In this document: positions 16,497 to 24,993 of the stretch, in pieces
Numbering within the stretch: the stretch's first letter is position 1
How the letters are laid out: the number at the start of each line of letters is the position of its first letter
NCBI RefSeq assembly: GCF_007988905.1
Contig: NZ_BJVA01000008.1
Location: forward strand, 1 to 64,000
Origin: Gluconobacter kanchanaburiensis NBRC 103587
GTDB lineage: Bacteria > Pseudomonadota > Alphaproteobacteria > Acetobacterales > Acetobacteraceae
Direction: 5' to 3'
Length of the DNA: 64,000 nucleotides
Notes under the pieces: model-generated
Told to the model about the DNA's origin: nothing
Seen by the model: only the letters and a program-made list of their open reading frames with translations
The model's database searches: none
Position numbers and translations under genes: made by a program

Positions 16497-17969
16497 TCAA
16501 GCGGCTTTCGGGCGGAAGCGCGCCGTGGTGATGTCGCAGTCGTAATGCGCTGCCGTCTCGCACGGATTGCTGGCAAGTTCGCTGACGGCATCAAGGATAC
16601 GCTGAACTTTGGCGTCCTCCATCAGCACGCTGAAATTCAGGCGCGTCCAGCCCGGCTTCTCGATTTCCTGCCCGGACAGAATGGCTCCGCGGATCAGCCC
16701 TGATTCGTCTTCATCAATCCCAAGCAGTCGATGAGCGTACGGGCCTGCACAGGCACAGCCCCCACGGACCTGAATACCATAGCGGTCCGACAGCATGCGG
16801 GTGAAAAGCTGTTGATGAATGAAGCCGCCATTCTTCACGTCGCGCACCCGGAACGAGAAGATCGGGAGGGCCGCTGCGGTCGGGTGCCCCAGAATTTCGA
16901 TGGCGGGATTGCTGGCCCAGGCTGTCATGGCACGCTCGCGCAGTTCGGCGTTGCGCTGCGCCATGTAGGCGTCTCCGATGACGTCCTTGACGATGAATGC
17001 CAGAGCCGCCCGGATGTCGCCGATCACGTTCGGCGTGCCGCTTTCCTCGCGGGCGGCAAGGCTCGCGGTGTAGTCGTGGTTCCAGGGCGACACGAAGCGG
17101 ACGGTCCCGCCGCCCGGCAGGACGGGGCGCGTGCGGGTGATCGCTGCATTGCGCACGATCAGGATGCCCGACGCCGCCGGACCGCCAATGAACTTGTGGC
17201 AGGAAACGACCACCGCGTCCTTTTCAAAGGACGTTCCGGGCTGCATGTCGATCGGGCAGTAAGGACCGGCCCCGGCATAATCCCAGATGGACAGCGCACC
17301 ATGACGCTTGAGAAGTGCCGTCACGGCATTCACGTCCGTCAGGATGCCCGTGACGTTGGATGCGGCCGAGAAAGAGCCGATCCTCAGTCGCTCCGCCGGG
17401 CAGGATTGCAGAGCCTGCTCCAGAACCCACAGGTCGGGGCCACCCGCGGGGGCTTCGGGGATCTCGACGATTTCCGCGCCACTTTCGCGCCAGGGCAGGA
17501 TGTTGGAGTGATGCTCGTAAGGGCCGATGAAAACGATCGGACGCTCATCGGCCGCGCACAGGGCCGGAATGTCCAGAAGATGTACGAGGCGGTTCAGGCC
17601 GGCCGTGGCGCCGTTGCCCACGAAAATGGTCGTGAAGTCAGGGGAGGGCGCGTGACAGATCCCCGCGATCGTGGCGCGCGCGCTGTTGCGCAGCCGCGTC
17701 ATGTAGGCGCCGCAGAACGAGGCTTCGGTATGACTGTTGGCATAAAACGGCAAAATCTCGTCCATGATGAACGTTTCGATCTGCTTCAGCGCGCGACCTG
17801 AGGCAACGTAATCGGCATAAAGCAGGGATTGCGTCCCGAACGGCGTTGAAAACTTCGCACCATCACCGATCACGCCCCGCCCAAGCGCGGCCAGCCCGTT
17901 GTTGCGCAGCGTTTCCTCGAACTGCTCAAGAATGGCGGTGCTGTCCTCGAGATTGCCGATCGTTTCCAT
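16497..17969 (-). CDS. Class V aminotransferase / cysteine-desulfurase-like PLP enzyme
   Basis: A 490-residue fold-type I PLP enzyme. It shows the class V pattern: GNGATAGLNRLVHLL, GPYEHHSNILPWRESGAEIVEI, the PLP Asp in IWDYAGAGPYCPID, the PLP-binding Lys in SCHKFIGGP, and a C-terminal Cys loop RGGCACAGPYAHRLL that resembles the active Cys of SufS/CsdA. The protein is longer than SufS (about 410), with an extended C-terminus. The start at 17969 has a GGGGAAAA site; upstream codons in the same frame run antisense to the Lrp gene and are rejected. Neighbours are an Lrp regulator and an amino-acid permease, so it more likely degrades or interconverts an amino acid than builds iron-sulfur clusters. 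Confidence 0.8.
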   Translation of the reverse strand: METIGNLEDSTAILEQFEETLRNNGLAALGRGVIGDGAKFSTPFGTQSLLYADYVASGRALKQIETFIMDEILPFYANSHTEASFCGAYMTRLRNSARATIAGICHAPSPDFTTIFVGNGATAGLNRLVHLLDIPALCAADERPIVFIGPYEHHSNILPWRESGAEIVEIPEAPAGGPDLWVLEQALQSCPAERLRIGSFSAASNVTGILTDVNAVTALLKRHGALSIWDYAGAGPYCPIDMQPGTSFEKDAVVVSCHKFIGGPAASGILIVRNAAITRTRPVLPGGGTVRFVSPWNHDYTASLAAREESGTPNVIGDIRAALAFIVKDVIGDAYMAQRNAELRERAMTAWASNPAIEILGHPTAAALPIFSFRVRDVKNGGFIHQQLFTRMLSDRYGIQVRGGCACAGPYAHRLLGIDEDESGLIRGAILSGQEIEKPGWTRLNFSVLMEDAKVQRILDAVSELASNPCETAAHYDCDITTARFRPKAA

Positions 17970-18054
17970 GGCGCGATGTTTTCCCCGTCCGTAATAGCCC
18001 TGCGTGACGAGAGAACGATAGACCGACGGAAAGAGTAAAAACCGCTTCTTTTTT

Positions 18055-18071
18055 AAGGATGAAAAATCCTT
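18055..18071. promoter_or_regulatory. Palindrome in the divergent PLP-enzyme/Lrp promoter region
   Basis: Arms AAGGAT and ATCCTT around GAAAA, flanked by T runs on both sides. It lies 22 bases before the Lrp gene and 86 bases before the PLP-enzyme gene. A/T-flanked palindromes are typical Lrp-family targets, so this is a likely operator for the adjacent regulator. Confidence 0.5.
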
Positions 18072-18092
18072 TTTGTGGTCATATGATGCGTA

Positions 18093-18554
18093 ATGGCCAG
18101 AAAACTCGATCAGACGGACAGGGCAATCCTGAGAATCCTGCAAAAGCAGGGCACCCCCTCGCAGCGCGAACTCGCCGAGAAAGTCGGGCTGTCGCAGAAT
18201 GCCTGTTGGCGGCGGCTCAATGCCCTGCGCGAGGACGGGGTGATCGCCCATGATACCGTGCGGCTCAATGCCGCTGCGCTGGATCTGACCCTGACGGTGT
18301 TCGTGTTGATGCGGACGCGACATCACTCGCGCGAATGGTTCGAGACATTCCGCAAGGTGGTCGGTTCGATCCCGAACATAGTTGATTTTTATCGGATCGC
18401 GGGCGAATACGATTATCTTCTGAAGGTGGTGGCCTGCGACATGAACGATTTCGATCGTGTTTATCAGCAGATCATCAGCAAGGTGGAGCTTGATGCCATC
18501 ACCTCGTACATCACCATGGAAACCCTGGCGGATAACAGGGATCTTCCGGTCTGA
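18093..18554 (+). CDS. Lrp/AsnC-family transcription regulator
   Basis: A 153-residue amino-acid-sensing DNA-binding protein. The N-terminal winged helix (LDQTDRAILRILQKQGTPSQ, then RELAEKVGLSQNACWRRLNA) is followed by the RAM effector domain (about residues 70-145, including IVDFYRIAGEYDYLLKVVACDMNDFDRVY). Length and organisation are standard. It is divergent from the PLP enzyme and 49 bases upstream of the permease, so it probably controls both in response to an amino acid; a palindrome lies in the shared promoter. Confidence 0.93.
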   Translation: MARKLDQTDRAILRILQKQGTPSQRELAEKVGLSQNACWRRLNALREDGVIAHDTVRLNAAALDLTLTVFVLMRTRHHSREWFETFRKVVGSIPNIVDFYRIAGEYDYLLKVVACDMNDFDRVYQQIISKVELDAITSYITMETLADNRDLPV

Positions 18555-18603
18555 AGCGTCCGGCCAGCAACACCGTCCCGTCCACAGCAGGAACCCCTTG
18601 TCC

Positions 18604-19902
18604 ATGAGCCAGCCCGACCAGCTTGCCCACAGTCTGCGTACGCGCCATGTCGTCATGATCGCCCTCGGCGGCGTGATCGGGGCGGGATATTTCATCGGGG
18701 CGTCCGCGGCGCTCTCGCTGGGTGGGCCGGCGGTGCTGCTGTCCTATGCTCTGGCCGGCACGCTGGTGTTTCTGGTCAATCTGATGATGCGCGATCTGGC
18801 GCTGAAAGTGCCGGGACGGGCTTCGTTTCTGGGCCAGATCCAGTATGCGCTCGGAAACCGCGCGGCCTTCGTCGCGGGCTGGGCATACTGGCTGACATGG
18901 ATCATCGCGATCGCCGTGGAGGTCATCGCGGTGGCGACGATGCTCGCCCCCTATATTCCGCTGCCCTACGCGGTGCTGGAAATCCTGATCATGGCGGTGA
19001 TGACCGGGGTGAACCTCATGTCCGTCAAAGGATACGGGGAATTCGAATACTGGTTCTCGGCCATCAAGGTTCTGGCGATCGTCTGCTTTATCGGGATCGG
19101 CCTCTGGGCGTTGTTGAGCCATCCTGTTCCGGTCCATGAAAATCTGTTCGCGCATGGCGGCCTGTTGCCGCATGGCTGGCTGGCGCTTCTGGCTGTGATC
19201 CCGACGATCCTGTTCTCCATGGGCGGCAGTGAGATTTCCACCGTTGCGGCCGTTGAATCCGACAACACCGAACAGAATATCGTCCGTGCTACGCGCTCCA
19301 TCGCGCTGCGGATCGGTGGGTTCTATATCGTGTCCATTGCGCTCGTTCTGTGCCTGGTGCCATGGAGCGATGTAGTCCCGGGATATTCGCCATTCCTGCT
19401 GGTGCTGCATCGGGTGCATGTTCCATTCGCGGATGTGGCGCTGGCGCTCGTCGTCATGACGGCGGCGCTCTCCAGCCTCAACTCCGGGATTTATGTGACG
19501 TCCCGCATTCTGTACGAACTGGCGGAATCCGGCTCTGCACCGGGACTGTTCCTGACGGTGGATACAGCCACGAAACTCCCCCGCCGCGCCATTCTGGTCA
19601 GTGCGCTGGCGTCCATTCTGGTCGCTGCCGTGGCCGTGTTTTCTCCCACACTGATTTTTGGTCTTCTGGTCAGTCTGACGGGCGGGTTCATGGTGTTTAA
19701 CAACACCATGATCGTGGCGGGACGGCTGAAACTTGTGCCGGAAACCCCTTGGAAGGCCTATGCCGCGCTTGCTTTGATCGGCTGTACGCTGGTCGCCATG
19801 CTGATCCAGCCTGAGACGCGCTCGCAGATCGTGCTGGGGGCGTTTGCCCTGCTGCTGATCTTCATAGCAGAGCGGTTCGTGCCACGTCGCCAGCCAAACT
19901 GA
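18604..19902 (+). CDS. APC-family amino-acid permease
   Basis: A 432-residue inner-membrane transporter of the amino acid-polyamine-organocation superfamily. The N-terminal SLRTRHVVMIALGGVIGAGYFIGASAALS is the family's first helix with the GxGxF/Y loop, and about twelve hydrophobic spans follow, including MGGSEISTVAAVESDN and SSLNSGIYVTSRILYELA, typical of the GABA/proline/aspartate subgroup. The start at 18604 has an AGGA ribosome site; upstream in-frame codons overlap lrp. Its link to the Lrp regulator and PLP enzyme suggests uptake of the amino acid that enzyme uses. Confidence 0.9.
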   Translation: MSQPDQLAHSLRTRHVVMIALGGVIGAGYFIGASAALSLGGPAVLLSYALAGTLVFLVNLMMRDLALKVPGRASFLGQIQYALGNRAAFVAGWAYWLTWIIAIAVEVIAVATMLAPYIPLPYAVLEILIMAVMTGVNLMSVKGYGEFEYWFSAIKVLAIVCFIGIGLWALLSHPVPVHENLFAHGGLLPHGWLALLAVIPTILFSMGGSEISTVAAVESDNTEQNIVRATRSIALRIGGFYIVSIALVLCLVPWSDVVPGYSPFLLVLHRVHVPFADVALALVVMTAALSSLNSGIYVTSRILYELAESGSAPGLFLTVDTATKLPRRAILVSALASILVAAVAVFSPTLIFGLLVSLTGGFMVFNNTMIVAGRLKLVPETPWKAYAALALIGCTLVAMLIQPETRSQIVLGAFALLLIFIAERFVPRRQPN

Positions 19903-19906
19903 ACCT

Positions 19907-20305
19907 TTAGAAAAGAGCGCCCTGCGCCGGGCTTTTGGGCACGGACCCTCCAAAGTCCCGCTCGATCCAGTGTCGCAGTACGAGCAGGATCCGTGCCTGC
20001 TGCTCCGCCGTTAGTGCTTGTCCGGGCGCCATACTGTGCCATTTGGACAGGCAAGTCCGGCAACATGAGCCAGTTGCATGTTGGGCAATGAAGACAGGAT
20101 GGCCACGCATGGGCGTCTGTTTGCCGTCCTGTGGCGGGTGGGCGGGGGCAAGACGCTCTGCGATGAAGGTCGCGCCATGCTCTATGACGGCATCCAGCCC
20201 CCGGCTTTCAAGATAGAGTCGCGCCTGATCGTCCAGATGAAATCGTGCCCTGAAGCGCGAGCGGGAGAGGCGTTCGAACAGTTCAGCGGGATCAAATCGG
20301 TTCAC
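19907..20305 (-). CDS. DUF4186 domain protein
   Basis: A 132-residue cytoplasmic protein matching the DUF4186 pattern almost throughout: ELFERLSRSRFRARFHLDDQ, GATFIAERLAPAHPPQDGKQ, TPMRGHPVFIAQHATGSCCR, TCLSKWHSMAPGQALT, then a C-terminal helix. The paired Cys-Cys-x-x-Cys with nearby His residues could bind a metal. Function is unknown. It ends four bases past the permease stop in convergent orientation. Confidence 0.88.
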   Translation of the reverse strand: MNRFDPAELFERLSRSRFRARFHLDDQARLYLESRGLDAVIEHGATFIAERLAPAHPPQDGKQTPMRGHPVFIAQHATGSCCRTCLSKWHSMAPGQALTAEQQARILLVLRHWIERDFGGSVPKSPAQGALF

Positions 20306-20365
20306 CGGCCCACAACCTTCTGAAAAACAGACAAAAATCCGCGTGAGAAGGCCGTGACCCCCTGT

Positions 20366-20381
20366 AAGAACATTTGTTCTT
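20366..20381. promoter_or_regulatory. Palindrome upstream of the XseA-like gene
   Basis: Exact arms AAGAAC and GTTCTT around ATTT, 18 bases before the start codon at 20399. It contains GTTC half-sites like those of LexA boxes, although the alphaproteobacterial LexA site is normally a direct GTTC repeat, so control by LexA is only a possibility. Confidence 0.45.
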
Positions 20382-20398
20382 TCTCCATATGGTGACGG

Positions 20399-21433
20399 AT
20401 GGACGCTTTTCCGAGACGCTCCCGCTCATCTTCCGCGGCGGGAGATACAACGACACTGACGGCTCTCTCTCCGCTTCAGGTGCAGGATCTTTTTTCTGCC
20501 CGGCTGGAAGAAATCTGTGCGGCTTTCGACGAATGGGGCTTCCCGCTGGTCGTCGCGGGTCAGCTTGGGGACGCCGCGTCTAATAATTACCCGAAATACT
20601 ACCAGCTTCCTCTCGTCGATCCGCAGTTCGGCACAACCCTGTCCCTTGAAGTTAAGAAAGACGTTCTGACACGGGCGGAGGTCGGGCCGGGCGATCATGT
20701 CCACGTCACGGGAATGTTGCGGGCACGGCAGTATCGCGGGCAGGTCGTCCTGCGGTTCGAAGTGGTCGCGGTGGAACTGCATGATCCGGGTCGCCAGAAG
20801 GTCGAAAGGGTGGAGCGTTCCATTCTGGACACGCTGCGAGGATTGCCCTGCGCGTTTCATCCCTATCCCACGCGCCCGGATGCCCGGCTCCTGCTGATCC
20901 ATTCCGCCGCGTCCAGTACGCTTGTGGCGGAGGATTTTCTTCAGGCTCTGGGGGGCGCCTGGCGTCCCGAGCGTGTGCGAAGCCTGCCCGCCGCCATGAA
21001 CGATCCAGGACGACTGGCGGAAGCGATCGGGACCTGTCGGGAAGACATTATCGTTCTGATACGCGGCGGCGGTGATGCCTCGGATTTCGTGGTGTTTGAA
21101 AATCCTACGGTGATGGAGGCGCTCGCCGTCTGCCCGGCGCATCGCGTTCTGGGGGTAGGGCATACGGCCAACCGGACGCTGGCCGAACGCGTCGTGGATC
21201 ATGCAGCAACGACCCCGGCAGATGCCGGGCATTACATTCGACGCATGAGTGGCCGGGTGTGGCAGGAACAGGAGGAAGCCCGGGCGCAGCAGGAAGAAAT
21301 GACCGCGCTCCGGGACAGTGTGGCGCTCAACGTCGCACCGGAGCGCATGCCAATCGGGGGACGTCTGCGCAACGGGTTGATTCTGTTGGCGATCGGTCTC
21401 GCCTTCGGCTTGCTCCTGCCGAAGCTATTCTGA
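20399..21433 (+). CDS. Short membrane-anchored exonuclease VII large-subunit-like protein
   Basis: A 344-residue protein with the XseA architecture in reduced form. Residues of about 40-145 form an OB-fold (GFPLVVAGQLGD, YYQLPLVDPQFGTTLSLEV, DHVHVTGMLRARQYRGQVVL). The next 150 residues carry the XseA catalytic-core motifs: VLIRGGGDASDFVVFENPTV and GVGHTANRTLAERVVDHAAT, equivalent to RGGGS-DL-F-D and GHE-D-T-AD-VAD-RA-TP. The XseB-binding coiled coil is replaced by a short helix and one membrane span at the end (NGLILLAIGLAFGLLLPKLF). Canonical XseA has about 450 residues. No xseB is adjacent. The role is probably nucleic-acid processing at the membrane, but that is inference. Confidence 0.78.
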   Translation: MDAFPRRSRSSSAAGDTTTLTALSPLQVQDLFSARLEEICAAFDEWGFPLVVAGQLGDAASNNYPKYYQLPLVDPQFGTTLSLEVKKDVLTRAEVGPGDHVHVTGMLRARQYRGQVVLRFEVVAVELHDPGRQKVERVERSILDTLRGLPCAFHPYPTRPDARLLLIHSAASSTLVAEDFLQALGGAWRPERVRSLPAAMNDPGRLAEAIGTCREDIIVLIRGGGDASDFVVFENPTVMEALAVCPAHRVLGVGHTANRTLAERVVDHAATTPADAGHYIRRMSGRVWQEQEEARAQQEEMTALRDSVALNVAPERMPIGGRLRNGLILLAIGLAFGLLLPKLF

Positions 21434-21436
21434 GCG

Positions 21437-21610
21437 TCAGGCTGCCATCAGCTTTACTTTGATGAGAAAGCCGAGCGCTGTCATGGCGACAAGTGCAAAG
21501 GCGACGACCCCATGCCCGTGTGTGACCGCGTAGGTTGTCATCGCAGTTGCAAGAAAGAGGTCGAGGCGATTCAGACGTGAGAGGGGCATGCTGCCCAGTT
21601 GTGAAATCAT
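21437..21610 (-). CDS. Small membrane protein, unrecognised
   Basis: A 57-residue frame with two probable hydrophobic segments (LDLFLATAMTTYAVTHG and VVAFALVAMTALGFLIKV) ending KLMAA. An AGGAC ribosome site precedes the ATG at 21610; a GTG start at 21763 would add 51 residues without hydrophobic segments. It is convergent with the XseA-like gene and its stop lies four bases from that gene's stop. No family is recognised. Confidence 0.45.
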   Translation of the reverse strand: MISQLGSMPLSRLNRLDLFLATAMTTYAVTHGHGVVAFALVAMTALGFLIKVKLMAA

Positions 21611-21856
21611 CAGTCCTGACGTCCTTTGTTTCTGTGCCAGATTGCCGAAAGAATGGTTAGGATCGCGGTCGGTGATGTGCGCTGCTAAAGTAAATCCATG
21701 CGCCTGAAGACGTGCGGCAATGAGGGACGGCGTCCAGACAATCGTGCCAAGATCCTGCCTCACGACCTGCTTGACACGAAAAAATTATCGTCCTGCCGTG
21801 GAGGGGTCAATGCTTAATCGGAACAAGTCGCGGCGTATTCCAGTCGTTGGTGATGC

Positions 21857-22351
21857 CTAGCGCACATCCACACGCACGAACGGTTTTGCGGTCGATCCAT
21901 CCGTGATGGCGTGCATCTCGATCTGGATGGGCTGGGCTCCGGCCTTGGTGAGATGGGCAGCGACAGGTGCGGCCAAGTGGTCCGTTACCTCTGTCAGAGC
22001 CTGCGCCTGGGCGTCCGGTGTGGCCTGTGGAGGTGCGAAGGCCTGTACGATGAAGAGCACGTTCTCCTTGCGAGACAGGGCGGTCTTCGCGGCACGTTCG
22101 ACGACCGGCCCATACTCCGATTCCGGTGTTCCCTCTGAAACGGAGAGGAAAGGCGCGTGCGGCGGCGGTCCTGGAGGAGCGGGCGGGATATAGGGATGGG
22201 GAGGTTTGCCCGCATTCGGGTTGAACGTGCGCTGGTCCAGCAGTTTGCATCCGGACAGCAGGGGCATGACGAGCAGCAGCCCCCCCATCAGGAGGGCGGA
22301 CTGCGGAAGGAGACCCCGCGGCGAACGGAAATGTTGGACAGGCAGTGTCAT
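21857..22351 (-). CDS. Putative lipoprotein of unknown function
   Basis: A 164-residue exported protein. The hydrophobic leader LLMGGLLLVMPLLSGC ends in an LSGC lipobox with Cys35. The mature part begins with a Pro-rich stretch (PYIPPAPPGPPPHAPF) and then an alpha/beta region with VLFIVQAFAPPQATPDAQAQ and IQIEMHAITDGSTAKPFVRV. I recognise no domain, although the second half has the look of an OmpA-like or sensor-type fold. No clear ribosome site supports the ATG chosen; earlier in-frame starts run antisense to gap and are rejected. It is divergent from gap by about 145 bases. Confidence 0.62.
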   Translation of the reverse strand: MTLPVQHFRSPRGLLPQSALLMGGLLLVMPLLSGCKLLDQRTFNPNAGKPPHPYIPPAPPGPPPHAPFLSVSEGTPESEYGPVVERAAKTALSRKENVLFIVQAFAPPQATPDAQAQALTEVTDHLAAPVAAHLTKAGAQPIQIEMHAITDGSTAKPFVRVDVR

Positions 22352-22496
22352 ATCGTGCGGAACCGTCGCAGGAACGGACGTTTTGAGCAAGATTATAGAA
22401 TCAACTTCGTGAAAAACTGTTGAATCCCCCTGTTGCTCTGCTGTGGCGGTGCTATGGAGGATGCCCGAGTTTTCAAGAAACGGAGTAGGGCAGGTC

Positions 22497-23519
22497 ATGG
22501 CTGTAAAAATCGCGATCAACGGTTTCGGACGGATCGGACGGCTGGTGCTGCGTGGCATCATTGAGAGCGGTCGCACGGATGTCGAGGTTGTCGCCATCAA
22601 CGATCTGGGTTCGGTCGAGGCCAACGCGCATCTTCTGGCTTATGACAGTACGCATGGCCGCCTTCCGGGAACCGTTCGCGCCGAGGGCAACAGCCTGATC
22701 ATTGAAGCCAATGGCCGCACCTATGGTCCGATCACGGTATCTGCCGAGCGTAACCCGGCACAGGTCCCGTTCCAGGGCGTCGATGTGGCGATGGAATGCA
22801 CGGGCCTCTTCACGTCCCGCGAAAAGGCTTCGGCCCTGCTGGAAGCTGGTGCCAAGCGGGTCGTCATCTCTGCTCCGGCCACGGACGTCGATGCGACGAT
22901 CGTTTATGGTGTGAACAATGATGTTCTGACGCCGGACATGAAGATCATCTCCAACGCGTCCTGCACCACGAACTGCCTGGCGCCCGTGGCCTCCGTTCTG
23001 GACAAGGCGTTCGGAATTGAATGTGGCTACATGGTCACGATCCACTCCTACACGGGCGACCAGCGCACGGTGGACACCCTGCACAAGGACCCGCGCCGTG
23101 CCCGCGCCGCCGCGCTCAACATGATCCCGACCTCCACGGGTGCGGCCAAGGCCGTTGGTCTGGTCCTGCCGCACCTGAAGGGCAAGCTGGACGGAACCTC
23201 CATCCGCGTTCCGACCCCAAATGTCTCGGTCGTTTCTCTGGATTTCGTCCCGACGCGCGCCCCGGCCTCAGCCGAAGCCGTCAACGAAGCCATCCGCGCT
23301 GCGTCGCTCGAAGGGGCCCTGAAGGGTATTCTCGAGTACAACACGGCGCCGCTCGTCAGTTCCGATTTCAACCATGACAAGGCGTCGTCGATCTTCGATG
23401 CGACGCAGACGGTCCTTGTCGATGGTGGCAAGATGGTGCGCGTCTGCTCCTGGTACGACAACGAGTGGGGCTTCTCCAACCGCATGGCCGATACGGCCGC
23501 TCTGTTCGGAAGCCTCTGA
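22497..23519 (+). CDS. gap: Type I glyceraldehyde-3-phosphate dehydrogenase
   Basis: Converts glyceraldehyde-3-phosphate, NAD+ and phosphate to 1,3-bisphosphoglycerate. The 340 residues begin with the NAD-binding INGFGRIGRLVLRG, contain the catalytic motif SNASCTTNCLAP (active Cys) and YMVTIHSYTGDQR with the catalytic His, and end with a standard SWYDNEWGFSNRM segment. The start at 22497 has a GGAGTAGGG ribosome site. It is followed directly by pgk, forming the lower-glycolysis operon usual in alphaproteobacteria. In Gluconobacter, glycolysis is incomplete, but this segment serves pentose-phosphate and Entner-Doudoroff flux. Confidence 0.96.
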   Translation: MAVKIAINGFGRIGRLVLRGIIESGRTDVEVVAINDLGSVEANAHLLAYDSTHGRLPGTVRAEGNSLIIEANGRTYGPITVSAERNPAQVPFQGVDVAMECTGLFTSREKASALLEAGAKRVVISAPATDVDATIVYGVNNDVLTPDMKIISNASCTTNCLAPVASVLDKAFGIECGYMVTIHSYTGDQRTVDTLHKDPRRARAAALNMIPTSTGAAKAVGLVLPHLKGKLDGTSIRVPTPNVSVVSLDFVPTRAPASAEAVNEAIRAASLEGALKGILEYNTAPLVSSDFNHDKASSIFDATQTVLVDGGKMVRVCSWYDNEWGFSNRMADTAALFGSL

Positions 23520-23522
23520 GTG

Positions 23523-24737
23523 ATGGCCTTCCGCACCCTTGATGGTGTGGACGCACGCGGCAAGCGCGTGCTGGTCCGCGCCGACCTCAATGTCCCGATG
23601 CATGACGGCGTCATTACTGATGACACCCGCCTGCAACGGGTCGCGCCCACGATCCGCGAACTGGCCGACAAGGGTGCGCGCGTCGTGGTGTTCAGCCATT
23701 TCGACCGCCCCAAGGGGCAGGTCGTCCCGGCTCTGTCTCTGCGTCCGATCGCCCTGAAGCTCGGTCAGATTTTGGGGCAGCCGGTCGGCTTCGTAGCCGA
23801 ATGCGTCGGCCCGACCGTGGAAGCGGCTGTGGGCGCGATGGAAGATGGGGACATCATCGTCCTCGAAAACACGCGCTTCCATGCGGGTGAAGAGGCCAAT
23901 GATCCGCAGTTCGCCAAGGCCCTGGCGCAGAATGGCGATATCTTCGTCAATGATGCGTTCTCGGCTGCGCATCGCGCCCATGCCTCGACTGAAGGTGTGG
24001 CCCGCGACCTGCCGTCCTTCGCCGGACGTCTGATGCAGGCCGAACTGAGCGCTCTGTCCGCTGCTCTGGAGAACCCGGAGCGCCCGGTCGGTGCGATCAT
24101 CGGCGGCTCCAAGATCTCGACGAAGCTCGACCTGATCGGGAATGTCATCGAGAAGGTGGACACGCTGTTCATCACGGGTGCGATGGCCAACACGTTCCTT
24201 GCGGCTGAAGGCATGAATGTGGGCAAGTCCCTGCAAGAAGCCGACATGCACGAAACGGCACGCAAGATCGCCCATCTCGCGCAGGAAAAAGGCTGCGAGA
24301 TCATCCTGCCCGTCGATGCAGTTGTCGCGCGTGAGTTCAAAGCCAATGTCCCGACCGAGACCTGCCTGATCGGTGAAGTCCCGGACGATGCCATGATCCT
24401 CGATGCTGGTCCGCGCACGGTCGAGCTGATCCGCGAGCGACTGGATACGCTCAAGACGTTGGTCTGGAACGGCCCGTTGGGTGCGTTCGAGATCGCACCG
24501 TTTGACAAAGCGACCGTCGATGTCGCGCAGTATGCTGCGAGGCTGACGAAAGAGGGTAAACTCAAGACGATCGCTGGTGGTGGTGATACGGTCTCGGCCT
24601 TGCGTCATGCGGGTGTCGTGGACGAGATGACCTATGTCTCCACGGCGGGCGGAGCCTTTCTCGAATGGCTGGAAGGCAAGATCCTTCCCGGCATCGAGGT
24701 GCTGCGGTCCGCAGGCCACGATCTGGGGCTCGAATAA
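23523..24737 (+). CDS. pgk: Phosphoglycerate kinase
   Basis: Transfers phosphate from 1,3-bisphosphoglycerate to ADP. The 404-residue protein shows [11 protein letters not shown], the SHFDRPKG loop, [11 protein letters not shown], the [15 protein letters not shown] signature and the C-terminal [11 protein letters not shown] nucleotide loop. ATG at 23523 follows the gap stop by three bases, so the two genes are one operon with probable translational coupling; a GTG at 23520 would add one residue. A strong terminator follows at 24741. Confidence 0.96.
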   Translation: MAFRTLDGVDARGKRVLVRADLNVPMHDGVITDDTRLQRVAPTIRELADKGARVVVFSHFDRPKGQVVPALSLRPIALKLGQILGQPVGFVAECVGPTVEAAVGAMEDGDIIVLENTRFHAGEEANDPQFAKALAQNGDIFVNDAFSAAHRAHASTEGVARDLPSFAGRLMQAELSALSAALENPERPVGAIIGGSKISTKLDLIGNVIEKVDTLFITGAMANTFLAAEGMNVGKSLQEADMHETARKIAHLAQEKGCEIILPVDAVVAREFKANVPTETCLIGEVPDDAMILDAGPRTVELIRERLDTLKTLVWNGPLGAFEIAPFDKATVDVAQYAARLTKEGKLKTIAGGGDTVSALRHAGVVDEMTYVSTAGGAFLEWLEGKILPGIEVLRSAGHDLGLE

Positions 24738-24740
24738 GAG

Positions 24741-24774
24741 AAAAGCCGGGAAGGGGTATCTTCCCGGCTTTTTT
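24741..24774 (+). terminator. Rho-independent terminator of the gap-pgk operon
   Basis: Stem AAAAGCCGGGAAG / CTTCCCGGCTTTT with a six-base loop and further T residues, starting three bases after the pgk stop. A textbook intrinsic terminator. Confidence 0.92.
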
Positions 24775-24800
24775 ATGCGCTCTTTGAAGAGGAGAGGCGG

Positions 24801-24977
24801 ATGTTGAGAAAATTTCTGTCAGGCTTTTGTCTGCTCTGCAGTCTGGCCGGGTGTCAGGCCTACAACCAGCCCCCAAAGCCGCCCGCTCCGCCTTCGACCG
24901 GGGAGCCTATTATAAGCGGACGCCCTGCAGGATTGCTGCTGTCTCCTCCAAGGCGTACGAGCGGGACATATTACTAA
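24801..24977 (+). CDS. Small lipoprotein (58 residues)
   Basis: A short gene with a strong purine-rich ribosome site (GAGGAGAGGCGG) directly before the ATG. The peptide starts MLRKFLSGFCLLCSLAGC, a lipoprotein signal with LAGC lipobox (Cys18), followed by a Pro-rich segment (QPPKPPAPPS) and a short basic end. Such peptides resemble LptM-like or entericidin-type small lipoproteins in layout, but I cannot assign a family. It lies between the pgk terminator and the convergent MFS gene. Confidence 0.66.
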   Translation: MLRKFLSGFCLLCSLAGCQAYNQPPKPPAPPSTGEPIISGRPAGLLLSPPRRTSGTYY

Positions 24978-24993
24978 GCAGGTTGTACACCTC

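Noticed and set aside
16731-17801. Plus-strand open frame of 356 codons over the PLP-enzyme gene
   Set aside because: Antisense to the class V enzyme and low-complexity in character; no family pattern.
18511-19953. Minus-strand open frame of 480 codons over the permease gene
   Set aside because: Antisense to a clear APC permease; rich in Arg, Gln, Asp and His with no recognisable domain.
20366-20381. LexA box
   Set aside because: The palindrome contains GTTC arms but not the GTTC-N7-GTTC direct repeat of alphaproteobacterial LexA, so it is kept only as an unassigned palindrome.
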